This document shows, piece by piece, positions 10,353-24,500 of a stretch of 64,000 bases of DNA. Position numbers and translations under genes: made by a program. The notes beneath the pieces are model-generated. The model made no database searches. It was not told the DNA's origin and was given only the letters and a program-made list of their open reading frames with translations. Position 1 is the first letter of the stretch; each line of letters opens with the position of its first letter. This DNA comes from Serinus canaria. Its lineage: Eukaryota > Chordata > Aves > Passeriformes > Fringillidae. The DNA lies in assembly GCF_022539315.1 (NCBI RefSeq), contig NC_066317.1, positions 50,510,435-50,574,434 of the forward strand. The letters are read 5' to 3'.

Positions 10353-13300
10353 TGTTAAATTCATAGTGTTAAAAAATTACTAAGTTGCAGAATCAGATGT
10401 TTCCCTTAAAGACACAGAAAAATTAGTTCCTTTAACGTGTTCTATGTTTTGTAAAAAGAAGTCTGCTTAGTTACAAGGAAATATAACAACACTCTGCATG
10501 CAAAAAATATTCTTTGAAAAAATCAATCCATTTTATCTCTCTATATATGTGCAATATGCATGTAAATTTCAGCCTACTGAAAATAACAGGCATGTCAAGA
10601 CCCATGGACATAATCAATGTGTACCTGGGCATATGCACCCTAATGTATAAGATCTTGTTTTCCTTCATTAAGATGTTTTAAGAAGTTTCATGCTGAAACC
10701 CATAATGATATTAAAATCTACCTTTTCCCCTTCTTATTACGACCCTCTCACTTCAGATTCATAGCCTCTCATGATCAAAAATCAACAGATTTTGAAAGAG
10801 GCTCTCAGTATCAAACAGCTTCACTGTTAGAGAAATAGAATTTTCAAAGTAAATATACTGACTGTGATGGAATTTGAACTATGATTCCAGGCATCTGCTT
10901 TCCTCATCAGACCAATTAGCTTATGTCATTCAAAGAATTACAGTCAACAGGGTCTTCAGAGGCAACATGTGTCACTGCACAATAGAGATTGCATTTCTCT
11001 TTCTGAAATTGGATAAATTACTGAAGAACTGTCTTTTATGTATTTCTGTATGCAAATAACTTATGAAATTTATCTTCCCCAGTTATAAAGCCTTGGGGTA
11101 TTATTCAGACTACTAAATTTCCCCATTTCAGATAGGAATGGTAGTTTGGGGCAATAACTCATCTATAGTCCTGAGATCACACTTTTATAATAATAATTCC
11201 TCTATCGGTTACTTAACTGATAAAAACATCTGAACACAAAAACATGCATAACTATAGTTTTAGGATTCTGGGCATTATGGTACAGGTATCCTGGGCTTGG
11301 ATTACCTTATGTACTTGAGTACAACTGTGTTTGCAAAAATTTGATTGTGTGATGCATCACTGACTGAGTCAAAAATTTAAGAGTTTTGAATCATTACGAC
11401 ACAATGGAAACTAATTGTTTCATAGCTCAGAAGATATACACAGGCATAATTATAAATAGGATAATGTTAAATGAGATGAGGCTCCCTACATTATTACTAA
11501 TGATCACTTCTAAAAGAAGGAAATCCTTCATTAAATGAATCTTTGCTCTTGAAATTAAGTTCATTCTGATGCCATTTGAAATGACAGCAGAGGTGAAAGC
11601 TTTAAGTATTCATTTTAGGTTATTGTGCAAGTTAATGAATGTCTCCTGATTTAGTTCATATTTTTAGTTTCTCATCATGCAAAAAAAAAAAAAAGGAAGA
11701 AAACTACCTGCAATAATTGCACAAAGCATATTATTTACGTTGTTAGCCTGAAAAATCATCAGGGAGAATATGTTTCCAAACCACAATGTCTGATGCCTGA
11801 TTCAGAACCACTAACTCCAGAGGAAGTCTTAAAATACTTGCAAATATTCTGAGTACAGTAATTTTGCATATTACAGTAATATGGGGGAAAAGTGGTCCTA
11901 TCAAAAGGACTGTGGACATGGAGATGCATGCATGCATGCACTTATTCTCACAAGCAGAATATCTTTATAGCTAGAGACATTTTATATAGAGTTGTTTCTG
12001 GAAGGAATGTCAACATGTAGGCCCCTCTAAATGTTAATTCTGCTACTGACTTTTGTGGTGGAAGCACCACTTCCCAAAGGATGAGTAATACCAAGGAAGG
12101 GATTACGCGGAATCAAACAGACTAACTTATTAACTCATTCTGCTTTTAGAATCATCAGATTTTGTAATTGAGGTTTATGTTTTAAAATCAATGAGCTGTG
12201 GTCTCATGATTTCAGTTGCAACATCACCTAAAGATACATTACCTGATTTTAAAATGTCAGTATGCTTAAATGTCAAAACCTAACATACCTAAAAGTAAAT
12301 TTTTTCGTCTCTCAAAGGATCTACATTTCTTATGCTTGTCAAATGAGAATCTGAAAACAAAATAAATTAGGTTTGGATCAATGATCATTTTCCCTTCTGT
12401 GTTGTTGAATCACTGGTCAGTATTTCCTAAGGTGGATACCATTGAAATTGTATAACTGGGTTTAAAGGTTTCTCAGGCTCTTTTAAAGCTTTCCAGAATA
12501 AGAATTTTTATGTATAATCTTAATCTTGTAATTTCTGGTTTGTCAGTTTGCCATTTTTGTTATCTCCAGGGGTATACCATAGTAATTTATTATATTGTAC
12601 AAACCCCCTGAAATAATGTGTATGTATATATTTGATTTAGTTTTGCAAATCTAGAAGGGCTATCAGAGACTAAGAATGCTTTTAGAAACAGGAAGAAATC
12701 TTACCAGTGTTTTTACCTCACCTTACATTTAATTCATTCTAACATCAATATGCCAAACAAGATTTTATGCCTAGCTGCATCATTTAAATTGAATAGTAAA
12801 TCAAACAGATTATTTGTACATTATAGTTATGAAGCTAAATTGTTCATTACCAATCAACAACAAATGCAAGGTAAATTTTCATTGATTTTTTTGTTGCTGA
12901 TGATTTTGTTTCAGTTAGCAACTTGTGTGTTCTTGTGTAAACAGTATTATATTGCATTTTAGTTCTTGTTATTCTTTTAATCTAAAACAAGCTTAGAAGT
13001 TATTATGTGTCAAAACAAACAAGCAAACAAAACCCCCTAGAAAGTCAGGAGACAATTCTGACTAGCTGCAGAACTCAGAGCCATGATATTCATGCAGAGC
13101 CTACTTATAAGATTACATACATAGTTTTCAGATTTAATGCTTATTGAACGATTCAAATATATTCACAATATCAGACACACTAGGTGTAGAGTCTGACAGT
13201 ACAGGAAGATTTATGAATCATGCATTTTTAAACTGGTTTTGGGTGTTTTAAAACCTTCAGGAACCCTAAAGAAGGACTATACTGACATCTTGGATAGTCA

Positions 13301-14599
13301 TCATGATGTGCTTATTGGATCAGCTGAGGTAGAGCTAAATTCTTTGGATACACTAATTATTTCTATATGTAGGAATAAAGATATTTAGGACCTTCAGCTA
13401 TTTTTCTCTTCTTTGTGTGGAAGTAATTTCAGACTGTGTTATAGATACTTACTTAAAATACAGCATAGTACTTTTTTATTGATCGATTTAAAGAAAAAAA
13501 AGTAAGTTGGATACTTGGAGGTCTATTTAGGAGAGATTGGATGGATTTTTAAGCAGATGATACTGAAGGGTCAATAAAAAAACTCAGAAGTCTTAAGGGT
13601 TTTATGTGGCAAGCATGAGAAACAGATTCTGGGGGAAAAAATCAACAGTGCTTAAAATTTATAGATTTGAATTCTAAGCATATGTTGTTTAACTTTATTC
13701 TTTGTGGTACACAGTTTAATCAAAGCATGCTGACTATGAGAAACATAAATGGAAACATTCACAGTGCTCACAATTTATCAATGTTTTTAAATATGACATT
13801 TCCATTTGCTATTTTCTCTGCTACACATGAAACATTTCCCAATAGTGAATGATTTGTGAAGAAAGGTCTTCATCATGACTTTGGAAGCATTCTTTTCAAG
13901 TTCTGTTCAGATAAAAAAAAACCCATGTCAAGCACTTGCAACAGCATATATTAAGGACATGTTTGAATATCCTATCCTTTGCTGATAGAACAGTACTTCA
14001 GGCAGGATAAAGATTTCTGCAACTGCTGTTAGAACTTTTATAGTGCAACAGACATGTGTTCCTGAGGTTATGTATACGTCAAATCAACCTTATAGGGTTA
14101 CCAGCAATGCCAGCTTCTCAAAAACTTTTCTGTAGAGCGTGTCTCCTAACAGAAGCTAAGGATAAATATATTCAAGGTATGCTTCTTTTAAAAGGTATAT
14201 AGATGAATCTCAGATAAAAGATAGTTAAATGTGACATCATTTGAAGAATTTCATTTTTAAAGTCCAGATGTTTGTAGCGACAGATTTTTTTTAACGTGGC
14301 TGGAGCACAACAGGAAAGGTATGTTACCAAACAAGTTATATTTCTTTTAAAAGAAAGGTGTCCATGTAGCACTGGAGGAAGATATTGAAGAGTTCTTTTA
14401 ATTTTAGCACAGTAGTGTTTGATCCCTATGTATGTGATTAATGCTTAGTTTTGTACCATAAAGTGCTTAGTACAAATGCCAGAGATTTATGTAGTTTTGT
14501 GTTAACTCCCTACATCTGTTCCACCAAATGCTTTCCTGTTTACCTATACCAGTGTTTAATATGTACAAGCAGATATATTAAATTTAAGAATAAAAATTT
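10353..14599. other. A+T-rich stretch without recognisable genes
   Basis: About 4.2 kb with no coding exon or mobile element I can support. It holds an A14 run at 11681-11694 and a short (ATGC)n tract at 11924-11940. Many frames of 60-70 codons occur by chance on both strands; none shows a domain, signal peptide or biased codon use. Confidence 0.55.
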
Positions 14600-14985
14600 T
14601 GTGCCAGACCAAAGATGATAGGTGTTTAATAACCTGGCCATGTATCTGGAGTATTCTCAGGGAGGAACATTCATTAGAACATCCAGTACCACAAAAGCAA
14701 AATTTGAGGAACAGGAAAGTTCCCCAAGTTATAACCATAGACTCTCAAAAGACCCCTACTAAAAGACTTCCAAAAAAGTCTACAGAAATCATTAGCATAT
14801 ATATATATATATTTAGTAAATGTAATGAATATGTATTAGTTTCATGAAGATAACCTGGTTTGTTAGGCTGCTGGGTGTACATATTAAGTGGAACAATTCC
14901 CCCTGTGCCCAGTGCTGCAATAAACTAATATTTGCTTTGTAACCTAATGAAACAGTTGGAGAATTTCCTGGTTTTCAGCCACAGG
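14600..14985 (+). mobile_element. Probable endogenous-retrovirus LTR remnant
   Basis: The 3' portion (about 14875-14985) has the order seen at the end of several avian LTRs: a C-rich stretch (TTCCCCCTGTGCCCAG), then TGCAATAAA (polyadenylation signal, about 14918-14926), then a T-rich R/U5 segment ending near TTTTCAGCCACA. The part upstream (14600-14790) is richer in C than its surroundings and could be U3 or the end of the internal region. A (TA)n run near 14796-14812 separates the two parts. No internal retroviral reading frame is seen. The family is unknown and the left boundary is a guess. Confidence 0.4.
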
Positions 14986-17900
14986 TACATGAAAAGACTT
15001 TCTTCAGGAGAGAAGAAATGGTTCCAAGCCTTTATCAGCTATGACTAGAAAGAGAAGTCTTGCAGAGCACTTTCAAGCAGTCTTATGAAGATTATGACTG
15101 TTTTGATGAACTGTTGTTCTACAAGCCATATTATCATAATGTAGCATGTGACTTATTCTTAAAAAGAATCTTGGAATATAGTTATGATTTTATTTTGCTT
15201 TTATTGGGAAGAAAAGTTCTGCAGGAGGGTGGGAAGCAAGGGTGAGACATGATGCAGGGCTGTTTGTGAATCCAGATAAGAAAGTTCCAACAACAAATGG
15301 TGTCATAAAACAGATGTTTTAAAAAGATACAATAAAAGTAGGAGTATAGATAGAAAGCAAATATTTCTTCAGATGGTGAGAATCCCCCTTTTGTGCCACT
15401 CTGGATGCACCTTAAACAGGGGATAGGATTCTACTATTGAGAGACAAGGCAGAAAGGGCTTGTGCTACTCCTTATTTAGGTAATATCATTGCTGTGTGTT
15501 GCCTGCTTCTCCTGCAGTGCTCAATTTGTTTTTCATTTCAGAGGTTTTTCTCCACTCCAAGTCTTTTGTAAATTTCTCTGTCTTCTTGTAATTTCTATTA
15601 GTTTTGTTTGTTGGCCATGAATTTTGCCTGTAAAACTGATGTTTAAAGCTAAGAAACCTATTATTTTATTATATATTCAGATTTTAATACCCAACTACAC
15701 TGATAAAGTTCCTTGAGTAGCCACACCAATTAATTTGGAGAATTTGTAGAGGAAAACCTTCAGGTTATCTACATTCTACAGATCTGTGGATTTAACTATA
15801 TCTGCTTAGAAGTTCACTTTTTGTTCAACAGGTTTCAGGTTCAAAATCTCAGTGCTGTCTTTGAGTTTTATATTCAATTTCCATGGCTGTCTTTCAAAAT
15901 CCATAAGTAAGCCATGTGACAGCTGTGTTTTTAAATGGTATTTAAGAGGTTATTTTCCTTTCAGTCCACTAAGAAATAAAATTATTGGATTCTCAAAATT
16001 AATTAGCTAATCTTTCTTCTAATTCTTATTCCCTCACAAAACTGTTCAATTTCTGTTAAATTTCTATTACAACTTGTTGGCAGTAAGTGGACTTTCTCTA
16101 TTTTTATTTTTTTTTCTCTAATGTTTTTTGTCTTAATTTTTAATATAATTTTCTATTGATAAATAGTCTTCCAAAGACTCATTATGGATGTAACCATCAC
16201 CATGAGGTTGTAGTGCAATATTTCTTTTTCAGTCATTTTTATTGCTTCTGCTTGGGTTAGAAAGAAGAATGCACTGTCATATGTGCTGAACCTTCCTATA
16301 AACCAGAGTTCCTCTTTGCAATATTAAGAGAATTTTGTGGTTCAGATATTGCAATTATCAAATAAAATTTTATTAATAATTTTATTAATTATATCAAAAA
16401 AACTTAGGGAAAACATGTTATTTGGTTCTACAGCTTCAATCTCCAAAGAGGAAAAAAAAAAGTAGATTTTATAAAGGTAAATTAATTTTCTTTATTTTTG
16501 TCTCAAAAAAAAAAAAAAAGGCATATTAAAGCATATATATGACAGTTTGTCATTAAAAAAATCAAAAGTTAAACACTTTGATATTTGAAAGTACCAGGAA
16601 ACCAAAAATTTAAACACTGATTTCTCAAAAGCTCTCAATAAATATTCCCTTCATTTATATCTGGCTACATTTTCAAGGACTTGTTTTGAAGACTAAAGAT
16701 CAAATGTAACTCTTATAGATAAAAAGCTTCAAAAATTCTCTGAATTTCACTTCAGTAGCTTTCATATTTCCATGGTTTTTTTCCTTTAGAAAAAATGTCT
16801 ATGGCAATTATTCTATTTGCAGAAATTTACTGCTACAGAAACAAAAACTGAGCACCAAACTTCAGGTGTTATACATTCAAATGTAAGGATTTTCATAATG
16901 TCATGGTCTCTTTCAGGTTCCAAAACCCCAACAGAAGAATCTTTTGCAGAATGTTTGTTTTCTTATGTTTACATATCTACATAAACTAAGAAAAATTATG
17001 AAGTCCATCCTGAATTTATACAGTATTGCTTAGCAGATATCTGCTGTCTTATTTATGTCTCTTACTGTCTGTACTTACGCTCTGTTTTATGTCTCCTCCT
17101 TACTGCAGAGGTGCACAAAGCATACCAGTGGTGAGTCATGCCGTGGCTGCTTATATGCTATATAATTATATTGTATAATAATATATGCATTTATTACTAT
17201 GCCTCATACATAAAATTTTAAAATAATAATTATTTGAATAATAATTAAAATATTTTTAAATATTGTGTTATTTTTAAATATTATGTCTCTTATTCAAAAG
17301 GTCGTATTAGAAATATAGCTCAATGTCTTGGTAAGGACTTAAATGACAGACAGACTTCAAATTCTGCTGACTAGGGTGGATGAATTTGACTTGGTAGAAA
17401 CTATTACTCAAAAATCTGAAGTAGAAAAATATGTATTTGAATATGTGGAGCTTTTTATTACTCTAAGGACATGAAAGATCCTGAGTCTCATATTCAGTCA
17501 TCAGAAAGATGTTCCTTTCCTCCTTCTTTACAGGAAGAAGGCAGTTCCAGAACTCAATATTAGGAAATATCATGATGCAAACATATTTGGCAACTAGTTT
17601 TTAGAGTTGCATGTCCAGGGAAAGATGATGTAAGAATGGCAGAGGAATTTATGAAGCTTATTTCCTATCATACAGCAACAGCAATAATTTTGATTTCCCA
17701 TTCATCTCAAAGCTAAATACAATGTTATGAGCTGTCTCAGGGTGGTTTGGTAGGTCTCAGGAGGGTTGGTATAAAAAAAGGTGGGTAGAAAGCATTCTGT
17801 GAGGCTGAGCATGAAAGTGGAAAAGAGGGTAGAAAGGATCTTAAATGTACCAAACACTGGGTAGAACAACGCGCATGTTTTGGAGTTTTTTAGGGTTTAT

Positions 17901-20900
17901 TTTTTTTCAGTCTTGTTTAAGAACGGGGCATTTCGGCATTTCCAGAGGCAGAATACTGTTGATGTAATGTGATTTTTGGCCTAGGACATTATTACCATTG
18001 TTATAGTCTCAGATTGTTTGGGCCTTTCCAAAAAATACTTCTTACAGTGCTGGTGCTTAAGGTTTAATTCCCAGTGCAACAAACCCTGAATCTCACAGTG
18101 CAAGCCACACAAACTCAAAATCCTCTCCCTTTATTATCGTATAAATCTGCAGTGATTATGGAAGGCAAGAACAGTAAATACAGATTTCATAAGCTAGTAT
18201 GTCTTTCTTAAATCATATAATAAAAACCTTGATCAAAATGCTAAATTAAGATTGTAAATGTGGCAGTTCAAAATATTTTGAAAAGATGGAAAGATAAGAA
18301 TACAAAAGTCATTTTGTACGCTTACGGTCTTTATCCTTCTTTTCATTTTACTCAGTGCTGATAATCTGCAGACTTCAACAGGAGCAGGATCAAACCTCTC
18401 AAGAGCAGTGGCATTTTGATGTATTACACTAATACATCACCTTATGCAGCTCCTTGATGATGTATTGCCCTAGTGCTTTATCAAAGTGTCACTGCCCCAA
18501 TGAAGGCATAGCACCTTCTAGCAAAGCCCTGGATGAGCAGCTATGTTGGAGAAGAGGTTATGTTCTGTTATACTAAGGTGTGTTTCATGCTGGTATAAGG
18601 AACAATATCAGAAAAAGAGAGATGAGGTTCCAGGGTTAAGTGCCGGAGGTGGATATGCCCATCAATCAGACAAAATTCACACAAATAAGTTCCAATAGGA
18701 CTTTGGGCTGCTAATGTAATGCTTTTTGAAATTTTTTTCCTTTACCTTTTTTCAATATCTGGATTTTTGGTTTTGATAAAAAACCCTAAAATGCCCAATG
18801 AAAGGAGAATCTTTACACTTGGCTCAATTCCTTATCCTGAACCATCATCAAGACACTTATTGACTGTGAAGACAGGAGAAACTGACTGCACAAAATAGTT
18901 TGATAAAATTATTAAATCTTCATCTCCACTCTCAACATAGTGAGAATATCCTCAATTTTTTTTTACATAAAAATCTAAAAAACTTTAGAAAATCCAGTAA
19001 AATAAACAGCAAAATTTGCAAAACCATTCAGTATAGCTCTAAGCATATTTACATTGCAATGGAAGTACCAAAAAAGCATCTAAATAATCACATAATTAAA
19101 GAAAACCCCACAATCAGCTAATATGGAAATAACATATTTTATAAGAGATGCATTATAAATGTCTAATAGCATCCCTATTGTTACAATTCAGAATACAACA
19201 GTAGGAAAGATGCCTACTAATGAACAGTTTTTTCAAAGTTTCAGTCCATCTGGATGATCATATAAGACCTGATTCTGCCATCATGATGCACACTGATTTT
19301 TGCTTTTTTGAGCACTATAAATCTAGCCATTCATTCATATAAAAGCAATGCTACTACTGCCTTCAGAAAGAATACAGTCAATTCGAAAAATACTTGAAAA
19401 CAATGTGATACTTTGCCTCAATTTGGATTGTTTGTGAGCTCTGTTTGCTTGAGCATCATAAAAATCACCTTTTGGGGTAAAGATAAATTTTCACTCCTTG
19501 TATTTAAGACACCTCAACTATACTGCCTTACATATTGAATGTGTTTGGCTGTCTGTATTCAAACTACTTTTCCTGAGATTTAATGTTCTCTAAAGGAAGC
19601 AAGATACAAACTGGATAAACTCTTACTGGACAGACCTTGATTAAATCTTTTCTAAGAATGCAGCTTAAAGATCTTCACCCAAGTATCTTGCCCATCATTC
19701 AAAAATGGCAGAGGAAATACAAGTACAAGGGAAGCGTGATGTATTCTTCTGTTTGTGAAGATTTTCCTTCAGATTTTCTTGAAAAAAGAGTGTATTCCAT
19801 GAAAAAGTATTTGTTATCCTAAAAATACTACTAGTAGGCTTGGATTTTTTTAACTATTCTAACATTACTAGGAAAAAAAGTCTAATAAAATGAAATAAGT
19901 AATAATTATTTATTTTGTGTAGGTTGCAGTTAGACTTCCTTATTTCTGCATTTGTAGAATTTTGCTAAGAAATTCTGTTCTAATGTCATTGTTCAGAGAA
20001 GAGTTTGAATATTATCCTCTCTTGTTTATGTTGATGAACAATGGATTTAGACTAATTTTATCAGACTTCATAGAACTACTTAATCATATTCTTTTCTTTT
20101 AATATCTATTGTCTTACCTTTTAGCACTTGTTGCCTATTTTTGTAAGAGATGTGAAAAGCCAAGAATGAGACTTGTAAGAGTACAGGGTAATACTCTGAT
20201 GTTTATTAAGATCATTATTTTTACTGTGCATCCCACATATTCATGGAAATATGATGTGTTGAACATTCCTAACTTTCTTTGTAATAGCAGAACTTTAGAG
20301 AACTAATAATTTTGTTACAACAAAGTACAAAAAAATACGATCTGTCAAAAATACCAAATTGGGTATCTGTGGGTGGACACATCACACTGTTTCCATTGTG
20401 TTTCATTACCTCAACACTACATTTATAAACAGGTGAAAACTATGAAAAGATAAATAAGTGATAAAAAAGATAAATAAATTTATGATGGGCTCTGTCAAGT
20501 TCAAATATGAGTGCATAATGCACGCTGTCATGTCATGCTTACGAAATCAATTTCCTCTTCTACTAACAAGTACCAAATAAATCCCATTATGATCCAAAAT
20601 TTGTAGCATTTATTAATTTTTACTGATATTTGTAACAAACCATGCTGCAAAACACTGATATATTTTATAGGTATAGTTAACTTTTCCTCCTTTTGCCATA
20701 GATCCATTATACTAGTTTTTGTTGGCCATTATTTGTTAGCAAGGTTCAGTAATAGCCTGAAAGACCTTCCTGTATTAACGTAGCTACAAAAGCTAGTTCA
20801 CTTAGTATGGCACAATAATTGGTTAGATTGTAGTGTGTGTAAACTCTATTGCATGTTGTAATAAAAACTGATCTCAATTTTCAATTTTTTTACATTAGAG

Positions 20901-21289
20901 TACTTGTGTAGGAGACATAAAGATCTCAGCTGCCTCAAACACTGCTGACTCACTAAAGGACTTTGCCCACTGCAGCAAACTTTGTAGAGAAGAAACTGTT
21001 TATGTGTGACTACAAAAACCCTTGAATATGCCTCTGTGGATTCCTGGAATTTGGACTGTAAATTAAGCCACCTGATGGGAACTTGAGATATGATAAAGGT
21101 GGTACTATTTTCCAAATGTGTAAGGCCTAAGGACAGGTAAGCAAGACCAGGGGAGAATAATGTATCGCCACAAAGAATCCACAAGGAAAGCTATCTCAGC
21201 ACCTGTGCTGAAAATCAGCTCTGACTGCGTCTGCCAGGGGTTCACCATAACTCACAGACTCAGAAGAAGGGAAATACTAGAATGGGAGT
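14986..21289. other. A+T-rich stretch without recognisable genes
   Basis: About 6.3 kb with no supported gene or mobile element. Notable are an A14 run at 16506-16519 and an almost pure A+T patch at about 17150-17285 with the word TTTTTAAATATT repeated. At 18417-18439 a small perfect inverted repeat has arms TGATGTATTA and TAATACATCA and loop CAC. The 112-codon minus-strand frame at 20846-21184 lies immediately left of the LTR and may be chance or flanking element sequence; it has no recognisable domain. Confidence 0.55.
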
Positions 21290-21585
21290 ACAAATTTATA
21301 AATAGTGAAAAGTTTTGAATGACTTTGGGACTCTGACCACTGAGAAGCCCAGGGTAAAGAGGGCCAATGGGATGTCATCTGGATCCATGGGTGGTGATAT
21401 CTTTCTGCTTCACCTGTCTCTCTCTCACTCTCTCCCTCTTCCTCCTCCTCTCTTTTTCCCATTTCTTTCTATCTCTCTCTACCTCACATTTACTGTTAAA
21501 TAAAATCTGCACTATGGACTTTGGCATACGGTCTTGTTTGCACCTTAATTTGGGCAGAGGCATCTCTCAAGAATTGGAGAGATAA
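21290..21585 (+). mobile_element. Endogenous-retrovirus LTR (family A, copy 1)
   Basis: A TATA-like segment (TTTATAAATA, about 21295-21304) is followed by a CTCTGACCACTGAGA segment, GGATCCATGGGTGGTGATAT, a long CT-rich tract (about 21412-21485), TACCTCACATTTACTGT, then TAAATAAAATCTGCACT (polyadenylation signal AATAAA) and a 3' segment with GCATACGGTCTTG and TTTGGGCAGAG. This order of promoter-like element, polypyrimidine tract, polyadenylation signal and short R/U5 is typical of a retroviral LTR. The same sequence order recurs at 30371-30700 on the other strand. I believe it is a passerine ERV LTR, but cannot name the family. No second LTR or gag-pol sequence lies nearby, so it is probably solo or truncated. 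The 5' edge is uncertain. Confidence 0.8.
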
Positions 21586-24500
21586 CAACTGGATAACAGG
21601 AGACGTGAGTCAACTGCTTTTCTTGCCCTTTACCCAAACTTCTTTTCTCTGGCTCTTTCATTCTCTGAGTGGAAAGAAACTCCCCACTGCTACATAAAGT
21701 TCTATGTTCTGTTCTACCATAGGCCTTTCATTGCCACTGCACAGAAATTACAATTGCATCTTATACTTCCTCTCCTTTTCTGTACCACTTGTCTTCTGAC
21801 TATAAACCTGAGCAGAAAATAGCACAAGACACAGTGTCTTTCTTTTGATAAATGTCTTTTAACTTACTATGCATTTTTCATTTTAAATGTCATTTCCAAA
21901 GTAATAATTTTTTCTTGGTGAATTTTTTAAAATTTAAAATATAATAAAATAAAAATCATATGAAAATTATATGGAAAAAAAAACATTTATTTTTGAAACC
22001 TATGAGTTAGATATGACAAGTAAACTGTCATGTTTTTGCAAAGATTATTATTTGGGCTGTTGATAAATACCTCCATTAAAGAAGGTTATTCTGACACTGA
22101 AAGCAACATAATGGTATAAATCAGATTCTGCAGTAATTGTTCTTCACTTGATGGGCTTAGATTCCTGCTTGTATCAAGGAACCTGTGTCCAGACTGTGAC
22201 ATGGCCAGAGAAAGGCAGGGTATCCATGGTGAGGGGCAGTCCACAGTAAGTTGCATCATGGCTATCAACACATTGCTGAACTTAGACCTGACATTTCCCA
22301 AGAATGCCTTATAAGAAGCAGTACTTTAAAAGTGTGCTTTTATGACAATCTCCTGCTAATATTCAGTCATCTGCAAAAAGAAACCTCATTGCTTTAAGCT
22401 ATCCAAGGGTGACATCTGATTTAAAAAATTATCTTGGTAAAGACAAAATTACTTTCTGTAAATATTTTCTCTTCACCTGTAAACTATAATGGATTGACAG
22501 TGACCTCCCCTTCCCCACTGAGATGGTGGCTGTTTGTATATTTCTTCCAGCCTACTTTTCACTTGAAAAAAGTAGTTGAGAGAGAAAGTCAATATTTTGG
22601 GCTGTCTCTGTCAAGGTATGAAATGTAAGGTTGGTTTTTTTTATACATATTTATATATAAAATCGCTTGGATTTTGTGTACCCAAGGTGTCTGACAAGAG
22701 TGGTTATAGACATTTATGTCTGTGTGTGTGCATAGATCTCCTTTCTTATTAGGGTATGTAAGGTAATGTCAGAACCACAATCATCACTGCAAGTTATTCT
22801 AAAATGTCTTTTTACTTATTGTAGATTCAGAGACTATGAAACCATAAACAGTCATATCTATAACTTGAATAATACAGGTGATAGTGCCTTCTTGAATTTA
22901 TTTCTATGTTACATAAGACTAGATCCTTTGGAAAAGTATAATTTAATACCCCCCAAAATATGTTAATAGCTCAGTGTAATTCTTCAATTCACTAGAAGAT
23001 GTAGCCACTAATAAAGCTATTCATATCAGAAGATTTTTTTTTTAGTGTTTGAATCCCTAATTTCTTTGCCTTACTTTTCTACTGCGCTCATTTCTTCCTA
23101 TTTAGTAGCAGTGGCAAAACTTCAGATGCAAATTTATTCTGTTTTTATGTAGTTATTCTATATATTATGAATCATGCAACAAAAATGTTTTACATAACCT
23201 GATGTACAAATTTATCAATATCTTATTTAACAGTTAAAACTATCATTTAAAAATGTCAGACATTCTTCACAAAAATTTTGAACTATATGTGTCTAGACAT
23301 ATTTAGAAGGCATACAAATTTCAAATTAAATTTGAAAAATCTCTGAAGACTAAAAAATAAAGAAAAATGCCATTCAAAATATTTTTTCAACCTGATCTGA
23401 CAACTCCCCTTTTTTTTTGTTCTTGAGTGTCTACATTCAGCTTTTATTTAGAGATAAAAGCTCAATGTAGAATCATATTTTCTGGTTTCTCAGAGCCCAC
23501 TGTCAGCCCAGGTGCTGAGAGAGTGTGTCTGTAACAGGACATGAAATTATTATATCTTGATAATTTTGAAGATAAATTTGACTTTTGTTTTCTGGAAATT
23601 TCTTGAAGTCCTCTGTGTAATCCTTCAGAATCCACTCAAGATACTGAAGATCACAGGGATTGCTTCAGGCACAAAGCCTGCATGGTCACCCTCACAGATC
23701 CATACCATACTCGTTACTACAATAGAGAACCCATTACCGTTCCTAAAGAAATAAAGTTCCTAAAGATAAAATAAATGAGAGAGCAAAATTGTTAATTACT
23801 ATAATGGTTGCTTTCATCCTCCAGATGGGATTTGGTTTCAATATAGAGAGGATAAGTGAAGTGGAGACTCAGGCACCTTTCCCTGAATATTCTGTACCTG
23901 AGAAAATGAATAGTTTCAAAGGAACAGGAAATCATGCTTTGCATTTCACAGCTACAGTTTTAAATGCCAACATATAACATTCAAGTATAGCTTTCAAGTC
24001 TCAAAACAATATGCTTTTATCAGCTTTTGTCACTTTCTCCTTGCTTCCCATTAGATCTTGCCAAAGCCTCCATATGTTTACATGCTGGTAGAGTTTCTGC
24101 CTTGTGTAGTAAGGGTCCTTTTCTGATGCAGACCTTGACCAGGAAAACACAATCTTTTTTTGTATATTTTTATCAACAAATACTAAAATTTTTCTGGATT
24201 TACTGTTTTTAGAGCCAATTTCAAACTTACCGTGTTAAAAGAAGGGTCACTACATTTATTGTCTGACCATCTGCCCATATATTTATCCTGACCATTTATT
24301 TTTGAATATTTTGCTAGCTGTTTTCAAAAATTATTTTTCAAGTTCATTTCCAAATGTGGATGGGCTAAAATCACACCAAAACCCATCCAGATTCCTTAAG
24401 AGTAAGTGGATAATTAACACAACGAAACACACAAGAAAATAGTAGGGAATGAGAAAACATATTAGTGCATGCAAAATAAATAAACAGCTACGAAATTAAT

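Noticed and set aside
9729..10366. Plus-strand frames of 62-80 codons
   Set aside because: They are antisense to the CR1 ORF2 remnant, whose minus-strand reading carries the recognisable CR1 protein blocks.
18417..18439. Small perfect hairpin with 10-bp arms
   Set aside because: Short A+T-rich palindromes of this size are expected by chance in this much sequence; not comparable with the 18- and 21-bp stems at 5739-5843.
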